Assembly: GCF_946480385.1 (NCBI RefSeq)
Contig: NZ_CAMLJP010000030.1
Coordinates: 1-54,308 of the forward strand
Source of the DNA: an uncultured Azospirillum sp.
Lineage (GTDB): Bacteria; Pseudomonadota; Alphaproteobacteria; Azospirillales; Azospirillaceae
DNA length: 54,308 bases
Direction of reading: 5' to 3'
Part shown: one piece after another, positions 36,978-46,414 of the stretch
Position numbering within the stretch: position 1 is the first letter of the stretch
Layout: every line of letters begins with the position of its first letter
The notes under the pieces: generated by a model
The model's input: the letters and a program-made list of their open reading frames with translations, nothing else
What the model was told of the DNA's origin: nothing
Database searches by the model: none
Translations under genes and position numbers: made by a program

Positions 36978-38015
36978 ATGTCGCAGACCGCCACCAGCCA
37001 CGATGTCCTCACCACCGATGTCGTCATCGTCGGCGCCGGCCCCGTCGGGCTGTTCGCCGTGTTCGAATGTGGCATGCTGAAGATGCGCTGCCACGTGGTG
37101 GACGCGCTGGACATGGTCGGCGGCCAGTGCACTGCGCTCTACCCGGAAAAGCCGATCTACGACATCCCGGCCCATCCCTCCATCGAGGCGGCCGACCTGA
37201 TCGACCGGCTGGCGGAGCAGGCGGCCCCCTTCTCGCCCACCTATCACCTGGGCCAGCAGGTGGAGAAGCTGACGCGCCAGGACAGCGGGCGCTGGCTGGT
37301 GGAGACCAGCATCGGCACCAGGATCGACACCCAGTCGGTCATCATCGCCGCCGGCAGCGGCGCCTTCGGCCCCAACCGCCCGCCGCTCGACGGGCTGGAG
37401 GCCTATGAAGGCAAGTCGGTGTTCTACATGGTGCGCCGCCGCCAGGACTTCGCCGGCAAGAAGGTGGTGATCGCCGGCGGCGGCGACAGCGCGGTCGATT
37501 GGGCCATTTCCCTGGCCGACGTGGCGGAGCGCGTCTATGTCGTCCACCGCCGTCCGAAGTTCCGCGCGGCACCCGAAAGCGTCGCCCGCATGGAAGCCCT
37601 GGTGCGCGAGGGGCGCGTCGAGATGGTGGTGCCCTATCAGCTGTCCGGCCTGGACGGCGAGAACGGGCAACTGACCGCCGTGCGCGTCGCCACGCTGGAC
37701 GGCGAGGAAAAGGCGCTGCCGGCCGACGCGCTGCTCGCCTTCTTCGGACTGTCGATGAATCTCGGCCCCATCGCCGACTGGGGCCTGGATCTGGAGCGCA
37801 GCCACATCGCGGTGGCCCAGCCCGGCTGCGCCACGAACGTTCCGGGCGTCTTCGCCATCGGCGACATCGCCACATATCCCGGCAAGCTGAAGCTGATCCT
37901 CTGCGGCTTCGCCGAAGCGGCGCAGGCCGCCCACGCCATCCGCCCGCTTGTCTATCCCGGCGAGGCGCTGCACTTCGAATACTCCACCTCGAAGGGCGTG
38001 CCGAGCGCGGCGTGA
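36978..38015 (+). CDS. ferredoxin/flavodoxin--NADP+ reductase (TrxR-like)
   Basis: A 345-residue flavoprotein of the YumC type. VVIVGAGPVGLFAVFE is the FAD motif, VVIAGGGDSAVDWAISL the NADPH motif, and the end EYSTSKGVPSAA is typical of this reductase group. The thioredoxin-reductase CxxC is absent. It transfers electrons between NADPH and ferredoxin or flavodoxin. An AAGGA site precedes the ATG at 36978. It is alone on the plus strand, between the tsaE block and the DivL-like gene. Confidence 0.93.
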   Translation: MSQTATSHDVLTTDVVIVGAGPVGLFAVFECGMLKMRCHVVDALDMVGGQCTALYPEKPIYDIPAHPSIEAADLIDRLAEQAAPFSPTYHLGQQVEKLTRQDSGRWLVETSIGTRIDTQSVIIAAGSGAFGPNRPPLDGLEAYEGKSVFYMVRRRQDFAGKKVVIAGGGDSAVDWAISLADVAERVYVVHRRPKFRAAPESVARMEALVREGRVEMVVPYQLSGLDGENGQLTAVRVATLDGEEKALPADALLAFFGLSMNLGPIADWGLDLERSHIAVAQPGCATNVPGVFAIGDIATYPGKLKLILCGFAEAAQAAHAIRPLVYPGEALHFEYSTSKGVPSAA

Positions 38016-38021
38016 ATAAAA

Positions 38022-38048
38022 CGCCCTCTCCCGTTCCGGGAGGGGGCG
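38022..38048. terminator. convergent terminator hairpin
   Basis: CGCCCTCTCCCG (38022-38033) pairs with CGGGAGGGGGCG (38037-38048) around TTC. On the minus strand it is followed by TTTTATT, so it best terminates the DivL-like gene; it also follows the ferredoxin reductase stop. Confidence 0.7.
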
Positions 38049-38053
38049 GTATC

Positions 38054-40360
38054 TTACTCCGCCTTCACCCCGTTCACCGGCGCGCGCACCGGCATGATGC
38101 AGCGCACATGGGCGCTACGGTAGACCCCGGCGGCGCCGGTCTCGTCCAGCTCCAGCCGGCCGCCATGCAGTTCCACCACGTTGCGGGCCAGCGACACGCC
38201 CAGCGCCGCCGCACCCTGCGGGTCGGCGTCGGGCGCCGCGGCGCCGCTGACCGACAGGGTGATGCTGCCGTTCAGCCGCTCGCCGCCCAGGCGGATGCGG
38301 CGGTCGGACGGCGGGTGGCGGATGGCGCCCACCACCAGGGTGAACAGCGCCTGTTTCAGCCGCTTGCCGTCGCCCTCCATCTCGCCCAGCGCCTCCGGCG
38401 CCACCACCTCCAGCCGCAGCCCCTCGCGCCGCGCCCAGTCGCGGGTCAGCCCGGCGACCGACTCGAGCAGGTCGGGCAGGTTGACGGCGCCGCGCTCCAG
38501 CGTGGTGACGCCGGCGCCCAGGCTGGTCAGGTCGACCACGTCGTCGATCAGCTCCAGCAGGCGCTGGCCAGCCGTCAGCATGCTGCGCACATACTCCATC
38601 TGGCGGTCGTTCAGCTCGCCGAAATACTGGTTCGCCAGCATCTCGGCGAAGCCGATGATGCCGTTCAGCGGCGTGCGCAGATGGTGGGAGACGTTGGCGA
38701 TGAACTCGCTCTTCAGCTGGTCGGCGGCCTCCAGCGCCGCGTTGGAGGCGCGCAGCGCCGTCTCCAGCCGGGCGCCGTCGGTCACGTCGAGATAGCTGTT
38801 CAGCACCGCCCCGTCGGGCAGCGGCAGGGTGGAGAACTCCACCACCGACCCGTCGCTGCGCTCCACCCGGCCGGAGCGGACGCTGCGCTCCAGCGTGGCG
38901 CCGATCAGTTCCTCCTTCAGCGCCTCCCAGGTGGCGGCCTCGCCCGGCCGGTCCCCGATCTTGTCCGTGCCCTTGTCCGCAGGGGCCATCTCCAGCAGCG
39001 GGCGCATGCGTTCGATCACGTCGGCGATGTGCGGTTCGCCGTGCAGGTCGCCGTCGGCCAGATCCCAGATGCGGGCGAAGGCCGGGTTGGACAGCTTCAG
39101 CCGGCCGTCGCCGCCGAACACGGCGATGCCCTCCGCCAGATTGTCCAGCGTCTCCTGCTGCACCGCCATCAGCGTGTTGTAGGAGGATTCCAGCGCCAGC
39201 GTGTTGGTCACGTCCTCCAGGATAGTGATCAGCCCGCCCTGCGGGTGCGGCGCGGCCAGATGGCGCAGCGTGGTGCCGTCCGGCAGGTGCAGCATCTCCT
39301 CCAACGGTTCCACCAGATGGGTGTAGCGGGTCAGCCGCTCGCGCTTGAAGGTCTGATAGTCGGCATATTCCGGCAGGCGGCGGCGGGCGCGCAGCTCCTC
39401 CAGCAGTTCGGCGTTGGTCGGTTCGGTGCGCAGCCACGACTCGTCCAGATCCCACAGCCGGGCATAGGCCTGGTTGAAGAAGGTCAGGCGGGTGTCGGGG
39501 CCGAAGATGGCGATGGCGGTGCCCAGCCGTTCCAGCACCTCCGCATGGGCGGTCAGGTGGCGGTCCAGCTCGCCGCGCAGTTCCTCCAGCGGGGTCAGGT
39601 CGAGGGCATAGCCGACCACCAGCGTGCCGCCACCGTCGGTCAGCGGCAGCGGCGCCTCCGTCACCTCCAGCAGGCGGCGTTCGGTGCCGATCACCACGGG
39701 GGCGCGGTCGGACTGGGCGAAGCCGCCGCTGCGCGCCCGTTCGGCCAGCGCGCGGCCGGCGGCGGTCAGCTCCCGCCCCTCCGTCACCACCGTGTCGGGA
39801 TCGCCGTCGACGGCGCGGGCATAGGCGCGGTTGCACCAGGACAGCCGCAGCGAGCGGTCGCGCATCCACACCGGCACCGGCAGCGCATCTGCCATCGCCT
39901 GCAGCTCGGCAAGGCGGGAGCGCGCGGCCCCCGTCGCCTGCTCCTGACGCCGCGTGGCATCGCTGGCGGCGTCGCGGGCGACGGTCACATCCTCGATCCA
40001 CACCACGTCGCAATGGGTATCCCCGGCCCGTCCGCGCCGGCCGGTCAGCACCAGCCGCCGCCCGTCGGGCGCCGCCGCCTCGCAGCGGAAGGGCTCGCCG
40101 TCCCGGCGCAGGCGGGAGAGTGCGGGCGCGAGGTCCGGCGCCGTCAGGCAACCGGTCAGGTCGTCGGCGTTGCAAATGCCCAGCAGGGCCGCCGCGTCGT
40201 CCGATAACGCGCTGTCGCCCTGGTCCGTCCAGGCGCACCAGGGATGCGGGGCCGCAGCCAGCATGGCCCGCCATCGGTCACGGTCTGCGGCGGCGTGATC
40301 GGCTTGGCGCCGGGATTCCTTGTTCCAAAAGAAGCCAGCGAGACCGACCACGCTTTTCAC
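38054..40360 (-). CDS. divL: DivL-like PAS sensor kinase with degenerate ATPase domain
   Basis: A 768-residue soluble protein with several PAS-like segments (around 30-120, 150-260, 270-400, 405-530), then a DHp helix FIANVSHHLRTPLNGIIGFA and a C-terminal ATPase-like region. Caulobacter DivL, a regulator of the CckA-CtrA cell-cycle pathway, is a PAS-rich pseudokinase often encoded near tsaE-amgK-murU-addBA. Here the acceptor is His, where Caulobacter has Tyr, but the usual SHELRTP is SHHLRTP. The ATP-binding N-box (TLVVGAIRHP) and G-boxes lack the key Asn and DxGxG residues. The DivL label is inferred from domain layout and neighbourhood. Confidence 0.75.
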   Translation of the reverse strand: MKSVVGLAGFFWNKESRRQADHAAADRDRWRAMLAAAPHPWCAWTDQGDSALSDDAAALLGICNADDLTGCLTAPDLAPALSRLRRDGEPFRCEAAAPDGRRLVLTGRRGRAGDTHCDVVWIEDVTVARDAASDATRRQEQATGAARSRLAELQAMADALPVPVWMRDRSLRLSWCNRAYARAVDGDPDTVVTEGRELTAAGRALAERARSGGFAQSDRAPVVIGTERRLLEVTEAPLPLTDGGGTLVVGYALDLTPLEELRGELDRHLTAHAEVLERLGTAIAIFGPDTRLTFFNQAYARLWDLDESWLRTEPTNAELLEELRARRRLPEYADYQTFKRERLTRYTHLVEPLEEMLHLPDGTTLRHLAAPHPQGGLITILEDVTNTLALESSYNTLMAVQQETLDNLAEGIAVFGGDGRLKLSNPAFARIWDLADGDLHGEPHIADVIERMRPLLEMAPADKGTDKIGDRPGEAATWEALKEELIGATLERSVRSGRVERSDGSVVEFSTLPLPDGAVLNSYLDVTDGARLETALRASNAALEAADQLKSEFIANVSHHLRTPLNGIIGFAEMLANQYFGELNDRQMEYVRSMLTAGQRLLELIDDVVDLTSLGAGVTTLERGAVNLPDLLESVAGLTRDWARREGLRLEVVAPEALGEMEGDGKRLKQALFTLVVGAIRHPPSDRRIRLGGERLNGSITLSVSGAAAPDADPQGAAALGVSLARNVVELHGGRLELDETGAAGVYRSAHVRCIMPVRAPVNGVKAE

Positions 40361-40525
40361 CCCCGGGACCGCCGGGTTTGTCGCTGGCCCGGCCGAATCT
40401 GTCGAAATGAATCAATGTGCGCAGAGTAGTTCAGCCCTCTCCCACCGACAAGCGAACACCCGTCGGCCTTGCGCCTTTTCGAGATTTCCTTCCCGCCCAG
40501 GTAGATTTCGCTCCCGCACGTCCGG

Positions 40526-43500
40526 TTACGCCATGGTCTCTTCCGGGCTGGGCACCGTCTCTTTCGTGTGACGCAGGTCGTGAATCGCCTTTTCGACCTT
40601 CGGGAAGGCGGCGGCCATCGCGCGGGCGTGCCGCTCCACATCCGACGCGCGCGCCTCGACGATGGCCCGTTCCAGCGCGGTGCAGGCGGCGGCCAGCGCC
40701 CGCGCCCCCGCCGTCCGCGCCGCTCCCGCCGCCGAATGGGCCGCGGCCCGCGCTTCCTCCATCTCCCCGGCGTCGAGGGCCTGCCGCACCCGCTCCAGCG
40801 TCGGACGCGTCGTCTCGATGAAGAAATCCATCATGTCGAGCGTGCCGGCATCCAGGCCGCTCCCCTCCATGCCGCCCCCCGTGCATCCAAAGGTCTCGCG
40901 CACATGGTCGAGGTCGAGCACCGGCAGCGCCTCCTCCTCCATCGGCGCCGGCTGCGGCTCCGGCGTCCTCACCTCCGGGACCATGCGAGGGTCGAGCCAG
41001 CGGGCAAGCACGCGCGAGAGCTGGGCCAGCGTCACCGGCTTGGCGAGGTAATCGTCCATGCCGGCGGCAAGGCAGCGTTCCATCTCGCCGGACAGGGCGT
41101 TGGCGGTCATGGCGACGATGGGTGTGTGCCGCTGCCCGTCCTCTTCCGCCCGGATTCGGCGGGCCAGTTCATAGCCGTCCATCGCCGGCATGTGGCAGTC
41201 GGTGATGACCAGCCGGTGCCGTCGACGCCGCCACGCCGCCAGCGCCTGCTCGCCATCGGCCGTCAGCTCGGCCGCATAGCCCAGCCGGCGCAGCTGGCGC
41301 AGCACGACCTGCTGGTTGGTCGGGTGGTCTTCGGTCACCAGGATCGGGCCTGGATCGGCAGGAAGCGGCGACGGCAGGCAGGGAGCCTCCGCGGGGGGGC
41401 CGGCGGCGTCGGGCGCGCTGCGGCCGGTCAGGATGGCGGCGGCGCGGATCAGGGCGGTGCGGTGGACCGGCTGCACCAGTCCCGCCGTCTGGACCGATGC
41501 CATCTGGCCTGAAACCCTGTGGGGAGAGGCGACCATACCGCCGCCTGCCGTCCCCGCCCCGGAGCCTCCCTGCCGCCCATCGCCCAGCAGAAGCCGCGGC
41601 AGGTCGGGACCGCAGGCGCCGGCCAGCGATTCCAGCCGTCCGGCCAGCGCCGTGGTGGTCACCAGCAGCCCGAATCCGCCGCGTCCCAGCTTCGATGCGG
41701 CATCGGCCATCATGGCGGCGGTCGTCACGGTCGCGCCGCCCTGCTCCAGATAGCGGGCCAGCACCGCGCGCTGCACCTCGTCCTCGTCCACCACCAGAAC
41801 GGAAAGGCCGGCCAAGGGTGGCGGAGCGGCCCTGGAGGCGGATCGGGGAGCGACGTCCGCCGCGCGCGGCAGGTCCACCGTGAACCAGAAGGTCGACCCG
41901 CGGCCGGGCACCGACGAGACGCCGATCCGCCCGCCCATCCGTTCGACCAGCCGGGTGCAGATCGCCAGCCCCAGCCCGGTGCCGCCGAAGCGCCGCGTGG
42001 TGGAGCTGTCGGCCTGGCTGAAGGGCTGGAACAGCCGGGCCTGCCCCTCCGGCCCGATGCCGATCCCGCTGTCCTCGACCGATACATGCAGGCTGACATG
42101 GTCCGGCGCGCCTGGGTGGGACTGGGCCGGATCGGATCGGGTGGGGGCGTCGGCATGGACGCGCAGCACCACCCGGCCGCGGTCGGTGAACTTGATGGCG
42201 TTGCCGGTCAGGTTGAACAGGATCTGGCGCAGCCGGCCGGAGTCGCCGCGCAGCCGTTCCGGCACCGAGCGGCCGATGTCGCAGATCAGCGCCAGCCCCT
42301 TCTGGTGGGCCTGCGGCGCCAGCAGGTCGGCCACCCCCTCCACCAGCTCCGCCGGGCGCAGGTCGAGATCCTCCAGCTCCAGCTTCCCCGCCTCGATCTT
42401 CGACAGGTCCAGGATGTCGTCGATGATCCGCAGCAGCGCCGCCCCGCTGTCCCGCATGGTGGAGACCAGCGTGCGCTGCTCCTCGTCCAGCGGGGTCAGC
42501 GCCATCAGCTCCAGCATGCCCAGCACGCCGTTCATCGGCGTGCGGATCTCGTGGCTCATCGTCGCCAGGAATTCCGCCTTGGACCGGGCGGCGATCTCCG
42601 CCTGCTCCTTGGCGGTGCGCAGGGCCTCCTCCGCCTGCTTGCGCGCGGTGATGTCGTAGCTCCAGGCCAGCACCGCCGGCTCGCCTTCGAAGCTGGTGCG
42701 CTGCAGCGTCTTCAGCGCCCAGACCCGGCTGCCGTCGGGACGGACCACCGCCGCCTCGGCATCGCGCACCAGCACGCCGCCGCTCTCCGGCTCCCGGCCG
42801 CCCTGGCCGCCCTGACCGATCAACCCGGCGGGCAGGGTAGGCGCATGGCGGCTGCCGACGAACTCCTCCAGCGGCCGGCCGGCCAGCTCGGCGGCGCGGG
42901 CGTTGGCGAAGGCGACGGTGCCGTCGGCGCGGCGGATGGAGACGCCGACCGGGCTCTGCTCCAGGATGGTGCGCAGCCGGCGCTCGCCCTCGGCCAACGC
43001 GCATTCGCGGGCACGGATGGCGGTGACGAAATAGGCCAGCGCGCGGGCCATCTCGCCGATCTCGTCCCCGTCCCTGGCCCGGCTGCCGGCCCCGTTTTCA
43101 GCCCGGCCGCCGGCCGGGGTGACGGTGGGCAGGTCCAGATCGGGCAACGGATCCGACATCCCTGCCGGCTCGGCCGTCTCCACCGCCTGCATGGCGCTGC
43201 GCAGCCGGCGCAGCCGCGCCACCACGTTGCGGTGGATGTAGGCGAAGATGGCGGCGGCCCCCAGGATCGACAGCACCGCCATGGCGATCACCGCCCGCTT
43301 GCCGTCGCGGATCACCCGCTCGAACTCGTCGGAACGGCGGGCGACGTCCTGCTCCACCGCCAGGAAATAGTCGGACACGATGCCGACCAGCTGGTCCGAA
43401 ACCGCCTGGTTGCGCGCCGCCGACCGCTTGATCGCCTGCTGCAGCGACAGCTCCGCCTCGCGCAGAGCGAACAGGGGGGATGGACCGAAGGCCTGCTCCG

Positions 43501-44341
43501 CCACCTCGCGCTGCAGCGGTTCCAGCCGCGCCGCCCGGTCGGCCGGCAGCAGGGCCAGCGCCTCGGCGGCATTGTCCAGCGCGGCGCGGGTGTCGGCCCG
43601 GAAGCGGTCGAGCTGGCCGTCGCGGTCGCCGTCGCGCTCTGCCCGCAAGGCCGCCAGCAGCGTGGTCGCCGCCCCGGTCAGTTCGCGGCGCCAGCGCTCC
43701 AGCGCCTCACGGCTGCGGTCCGCCGCCTCCGCATCCGGCAGGCCGGCCCGCAGCTCCATCGGCCAGGATGCGTCGGCCTCCTGCGTGCCGGCCGCCGCCA
43801 GCCGGGCGGTCAGGGCGGTCAGAGCCTGGGCGCGCGCGCCGGTCTCGGCGCTGAGGGACAGTTGCTGGCGGACCTGGGCGTTCAGGGTCAGCAGCGTGCC
43901 GACCAGTTCGTTCTTGCAGCGGTCCAGTTCGGCCAGATCGGCCCTGCTGCTCTCGGCCCTGTTGCTCTCGGCTTGGCCGTTCCCGGCCCGGTCGGCATGG
44001 CGCATGGTGCCGCCCCCTGTGCCACCGAGAGCGATCAGCCGGGCCGTCAGCTCCTCCAGCCGCGCCAGCTGCCCGTCCATCCGCTCCATCACCGCGTCGC
44101 GCGCGCTCTGGTCGGGGGCTGCGACCAGGGCCGGGGCGATGGCGGCGACGGCGCCGCTCTGCTGCACCAACTGGGCGGCGGCGACCAGCCCCGGCACCTT
44201 GGCGGTGGCGATCTGCTCGTATCCCTGGTGGAAGCGCGAGAACAGCGAGACGGCGACGACGCTGGTCGCCGCAGCCAGCCCGCCGATGACCGTCAACCCC
44301 GCCAGGATGCGGAACGCGACGCTCCGCTGGGGACTCCGCAT
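40526..44341 (-). CDS. membrane hybrid histidine kinase with receiver and HPt domains
   Basis: About 1,271 residues. Two transmembrane helices (near 12-35 and after ADSEF at about 350) bracket a helical sensor region, followed by a HAMP-like linker, a PAS domain, DHp with MSHEIRTPMNG, and an intact ATPase (GNAIKFT, DSGIGIG, GGTGLGLAI). A first receiver (LVVDEDEVQ, VTTTAL) lacks the phospho-acceptor Asp. A second (TEDHPTNQQ, ITDCHMPAMDGYE) is intact, and a C-terminal HPt carries AHSAAGAARTAG. This is the ArcB/BvgS-like phosphorelay layout. The start is chosen at 44341, before the first helix; ATG 44392 is an alternative. Signal unknown. Confidence 0.9.
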   Translation of the reverse strand: MRSPQRSVAFRILAGLTVIGGLAAATSVVAVSLFSRFHQGYEQIATAKVPGLVAAAQLVQQSGAVAAIAPALVAAPDQSARDAVMERMDGQLARLEELTARLIALGGTGGGTMRHADRAGNGQAESNRAESSRADLAELDRCKNELVGTLLTLNAQVRQQLSLSAETGARAQALTALTARLAAAGTQEADASWPMELRAGLPDAEAADRSREALERWRRELTGAATTLLAALRAERDGDRDGQLDRFRADTRAALDNAAEALALLPADRAARLEPLQREVAEQAFGPSPLFALREAELSLQQAIKRSAARNQAVSDQLVGIVSDYFLAVEQDVARRSDEFERVIRDGKRAVIAMAVLSILGAAAIFAYIHRNVVARLRRLRSAMQAVETAEPAGMSDPLPDLDLPTVTPAGGRAENGAGSRARDGDEIGEMARALAYFVTAIRARECALAEGERRLRTILEQSPVGVSIRRADGTVAFANARAAELAGRPLEEFVGSRHAPTLPAGLIGQGGQGGREPESGGVLVRDAEAAVVRPDGSRVWALKTLQRTSFEGEPAVLAWSYDITARKQAEEALRTAKEQAEIAARSKAEFLATMSHEIRTPMNGVLGMLELMALTPLDEEQRTLVSTMRDSGAALLRIIDDILDLSKIEAGKLELEDLDLRPAELVEGVADLLAPQAHQKGLALICDIGRSVPERLRGDSGRLRQILFNLTGNAIKFTDRGRVVLRVHADAPTRSDPAQSHPGAPDHVSLHVSVEDSGIGIGPEGQARLFQPFSQADSSTTRRFGGTGLGLAICTRLVERMGGRIGVSSVPGRGSTFWFTVDLPRAADVAPRSASRAAPPPLAGLSVLVVDEDEVQRAVLARYLEQGGATVTTAAMMADAASKLGRGGFGLLVTTTALAGRLESLAGACGPDLPRLLLGDGRQGGSGAGTAGGGMVASPHRVSGQMASVQTAGLVQPVHRTALIRAAAILTGRSAPDAAGPPAEAPCLPSPLPADPGPILVTEDHPTNQQVVLRQLRRLGYAAELTADGEQALAAWRRRRHRLVITDCHMPAMDGYELARRIRAEEDGQRHTPIVAMTANALSGEMERCLAAGMDDYLAKPVTLAQLSRVLARWLDPRMVPEVRTPEPQPAPMEEEALPVLDLDHVRETFGCTGGGMEGSGLDAGTLDMMDFFIETTRPTLERVRQALDAGEMEEARAAAHSAAGAARTAGARALAAACTALERAIVEARASDVERHARAMAAAFPKVEKAIHDLRHTKETVPSPEETMA

Positions 44342-44445
44342 GCCCACCCCCTCGCCCGTTGCCGTTCCTACCCCAAACGGCTTAGCGATCATGCCCGATC
44401 GGCTTGCCGATCATGCCATAGAAAGCGGGGCGGGGGAGGGGGAAG

Positions 44446-44901
44446 TCAGGCGACGCCGGTAGAGCCGAAGCCGTCCGCGCCGCGTGCGGTCTCGTCCAGC
44501 GAGTCGACCTCGACCAGCGCCGCCTGCGGCGCCTCGGCGATCACCGCCTGGGCGATTCGGTCGCCGCGGGCGATGGTGAAGGGCTCCTCGCCCAGATTGA
44601 TCAGGCAGACGCCGACCGGGCCGCGGTAATCGCAATCGACGGTGCCCGGCGTGTTCAGCACGGTGACGCCGTTCTTCACCGCCAGCCCGGAACGCGGCCG
44701 GATCTGCATCTCCCACCCCGCCGGCAGCCCGACGGCGAAACCGGTCGGCACCAGCACCCGCTTGCCGGGATCGAGCACGACGGGAGCATCGGCCGGCACC
44801 GCGGCGCGCAGGTCGAACCCGGCGGCTCCCCCGGTTGCATAGGAGGGCAGCGGCAGGTCGTCGTTGCCGGGCAGGCGGAGGAAGGCGACGGTGGGGGACA
44901 T
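44446..44901 (-). CDS. dut: dUTP diphosphatase
   Basis: A 151-residue trimeric dUTPase that hydrolyses dUTP to dUMP and keeps uracil out of DNA. The five motifs are visible: [41 protein letters not shown] and [10 protein letters not shown]. It follows coaBC with a 44-base gap on the same strand, the dut-coaBC pairing seen in many bacteria. Start [12 protein letters not shown] at 44901 is the only good candidate. Confidence 0.97.
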   Translation of the reverse strand: MSPTVAFLRLPGNDDLPLPSYATGGAAGFDLRAAVPADAPVVLDPGKRVLVPTGFAVGLPAGWEMQIRPRSGLAVKNGVTVLNTPGTVDCDYRGPVGVCLINLGEEPFTIARGDRIAQAVIAEAPQAALVEVDSLDETARGADGFGSTGVA

Positions 44902-44945
44902 GGCGATTTCCTGAAATTGACGGTCGGGTGGGGAGCGGGTAGACG

Positions 44946-46178
44946 CTACTTCCTCTCGAAATACTCCGCCACCGCTTCGGCCAGCCGGGTGGCGACGGCG
45001 TCCTTGGGCATGGTCGGCCAGGACTCGACGCCATCGGCGCGGATCAGGTGGACGGTGTTGTCACTACCGCCGAAGGTGCCGGTGCCGGGAGAGACGTCGT
45101 TGGCGACGATCCAGTCGCAGCCCTTGCGGGCGCGCTTGGCGGTGGCATAGGCCAGCACGTCGCCGGTCTCCGCCGCGAAGCCGACCACCAGCGCCGGGCG
45201 GCGCTCGCCGGGCCGCGACAGGGTGGCGAGGATGTCGGGGTTCTCGGTCAGGGCCAGGGCCGGCGGGCCGCCGCCGTCCTTCTTCAGCTTGCGGTCGGAC
45301 GCACCGTCGACGCGCCAGTCCGCCACCGCGGCGGCGCAGACCGCGATGTCGGCCGGCAGCGCCGCCTCGCAGGCCGCCAGCATCTCGCGTGCCGTCTCGA
45401 TAGGAACGACCCGGCAGCCGGCCGGGTCGGGCAGCCGGGTCGGGCCGCTGACCAGCGTCACCTCGGCCCCCAGCGTCGCCAAAGCCGCGGCGATGGCGTG
45501 CCCCTGCTTGCCCGACGACCGGTTGGCGATGTAGCGCACCGGGTCGATCGGCTCGTGCGTCGGGCCGCTGGTGACGATGGCGCGGCGTCCGGCCAAGGGC
45601 CCCTGGAGACGATGAGCCTCTGCCGCGAAGAAGCCGGCGATGGCGTCGACGATCTCCATCGGCTCGGCCATGCGGCCGGGGCCGTATTCGTTGCAGGCCA
45701 TCACCCCGTCGTTGGGGCCGATGCGCCGCACGCCGCGGCTTTCCAGCAGCGCCATGTTGGCCTGGGTCGCGGCATGCTGCCACATGCGCACATTCATCGC
45801 CGGGGCGACCAGCACCGGCTTGTCGGTGGCCAGCAGCACGGTGGCGGCGAGATCGTCGGCCATGCCGGCGGCCATGCGCGCCAGCAGGTTGGCGGTGGCC
45901 GGCGCCACCACCAGCAGGTCGGCCTCGCGCGACAGGCGGATGTGGCCCATCTCCGACTCGTCGGTCAGCGACCACAGGTCGCGGTAGACGGTATCCTCGG
46001 TCAGCGCCTGTACCGACAACGGGGTGACGAAGCGGGCGCCGGCCTCGGTCAGCACCGCGCGCACCGTCACGCCGCGCTCGCGCAGGCGGCGGATCAGCTC
46101 CAGGCTCTTGTAGGCGGCGATGCCGCCGGCGATGACCAGCAGAACGCGCTTGCCAGCCAGAATGGCGTGATCGGCCAT
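44946..46178 (-). CDS. coaBC: bifunctional phosphopantothenoylcysteine decarboxylase/synthase
   Basis: A 410-residue fusion for coenzyme A synthesis. The CoaC half has [36 protein letters not shown] and APAMNVRMW (FMN-binding and active-site segments) and [15 protein letters not shown] with the conserved Cys. The CoaB half has [20 protein letters not shown] and the Lys of [11 protein letters not shown]. It joins cysteine to phosphopantothenate and decarboxylates the product. A GGGAG site precedes the ATG at 46178. It lies upstream of dut and is divergent from the response-regulator gene. Confidence 0.97.
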   Translation of the reverse strand: MADHAILAGKRVLLVIAGGIAAYKSLELIRRLRERGVTVRAVLTEAGARFVTPLSVQALTEDTVYRDLWSLTDESEMGHIRLSREADLLVVAPATANLLARMAAGMADDLAATVLLATDKPVLVAPAMNVRMWQHAATQANMALLESRGVRRIGPNDGVMACNEYGPGRMAEPMEIVDAIAGFFAAEAHRLQGPLAGRRAIVTSGPTHEPIDPVRYIANRSSGKQGHAIAAALATLGAEVTLVSGPTRLPDPAGCRVVPIETAREMLAACEAALPADIAVCAAAVADWRVDGASDRKLKKDGGGPPALALTENPDILATLSRPGERRPALVVGFAAETGDVLAYATAKRARKGCDWIVANDVSPGTGTFGGSDNTVHLIRADGVESWPTMPKDAVATRLAEAVAEYFERK

Positions 46179-46313
46179 GGCGAACTCCCTCTTCCCGCCG
46201 CCCGTCTTCAGGCGCCCGTTTCCGGACATCCCATGCCCGCTGCTGATAGTTCATCGCGCCGTCCCCGGCAAGCGGTGGGGCGACGACCGATTCGGTCCGA
46301 CGGTGAATTCGAT

Positions 46314-46333
46314 ATGTTCGTGACCACGAACAT
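46314..46333. promoter_or_regulatory. perfect 20-bp palindrome between coaBC and response regulator
   Basis: ATGTTCGTG-AC-CACGAACAT has 9-bp perfect arms and sits midway between the divergent coaBC (46178) and sigma-54 regulator (46415) starts. It looks like a dimeric transcription factor operator. It does not match the GAACN7GAAC layout of alphaproteobacterial LexA boxes. The cognate regulator is unknown. Confidence 0.55.
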
Positions 46334-46414
46334 GCGCGTAGGGGTGGGATTTTCGGAATTATCTGTTAGACAATAGGAGCAGCCCCGCCCCTACCTCTGC
46401 GTGTCGCCAACAGC

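Noticed and set aside
46314..46333. LexA box
   Set aside because: Alphaproteobacterial LexA sites follow GAACN7GAAC as a direct-type repeat; this palindrome has a different spacing and orientation.
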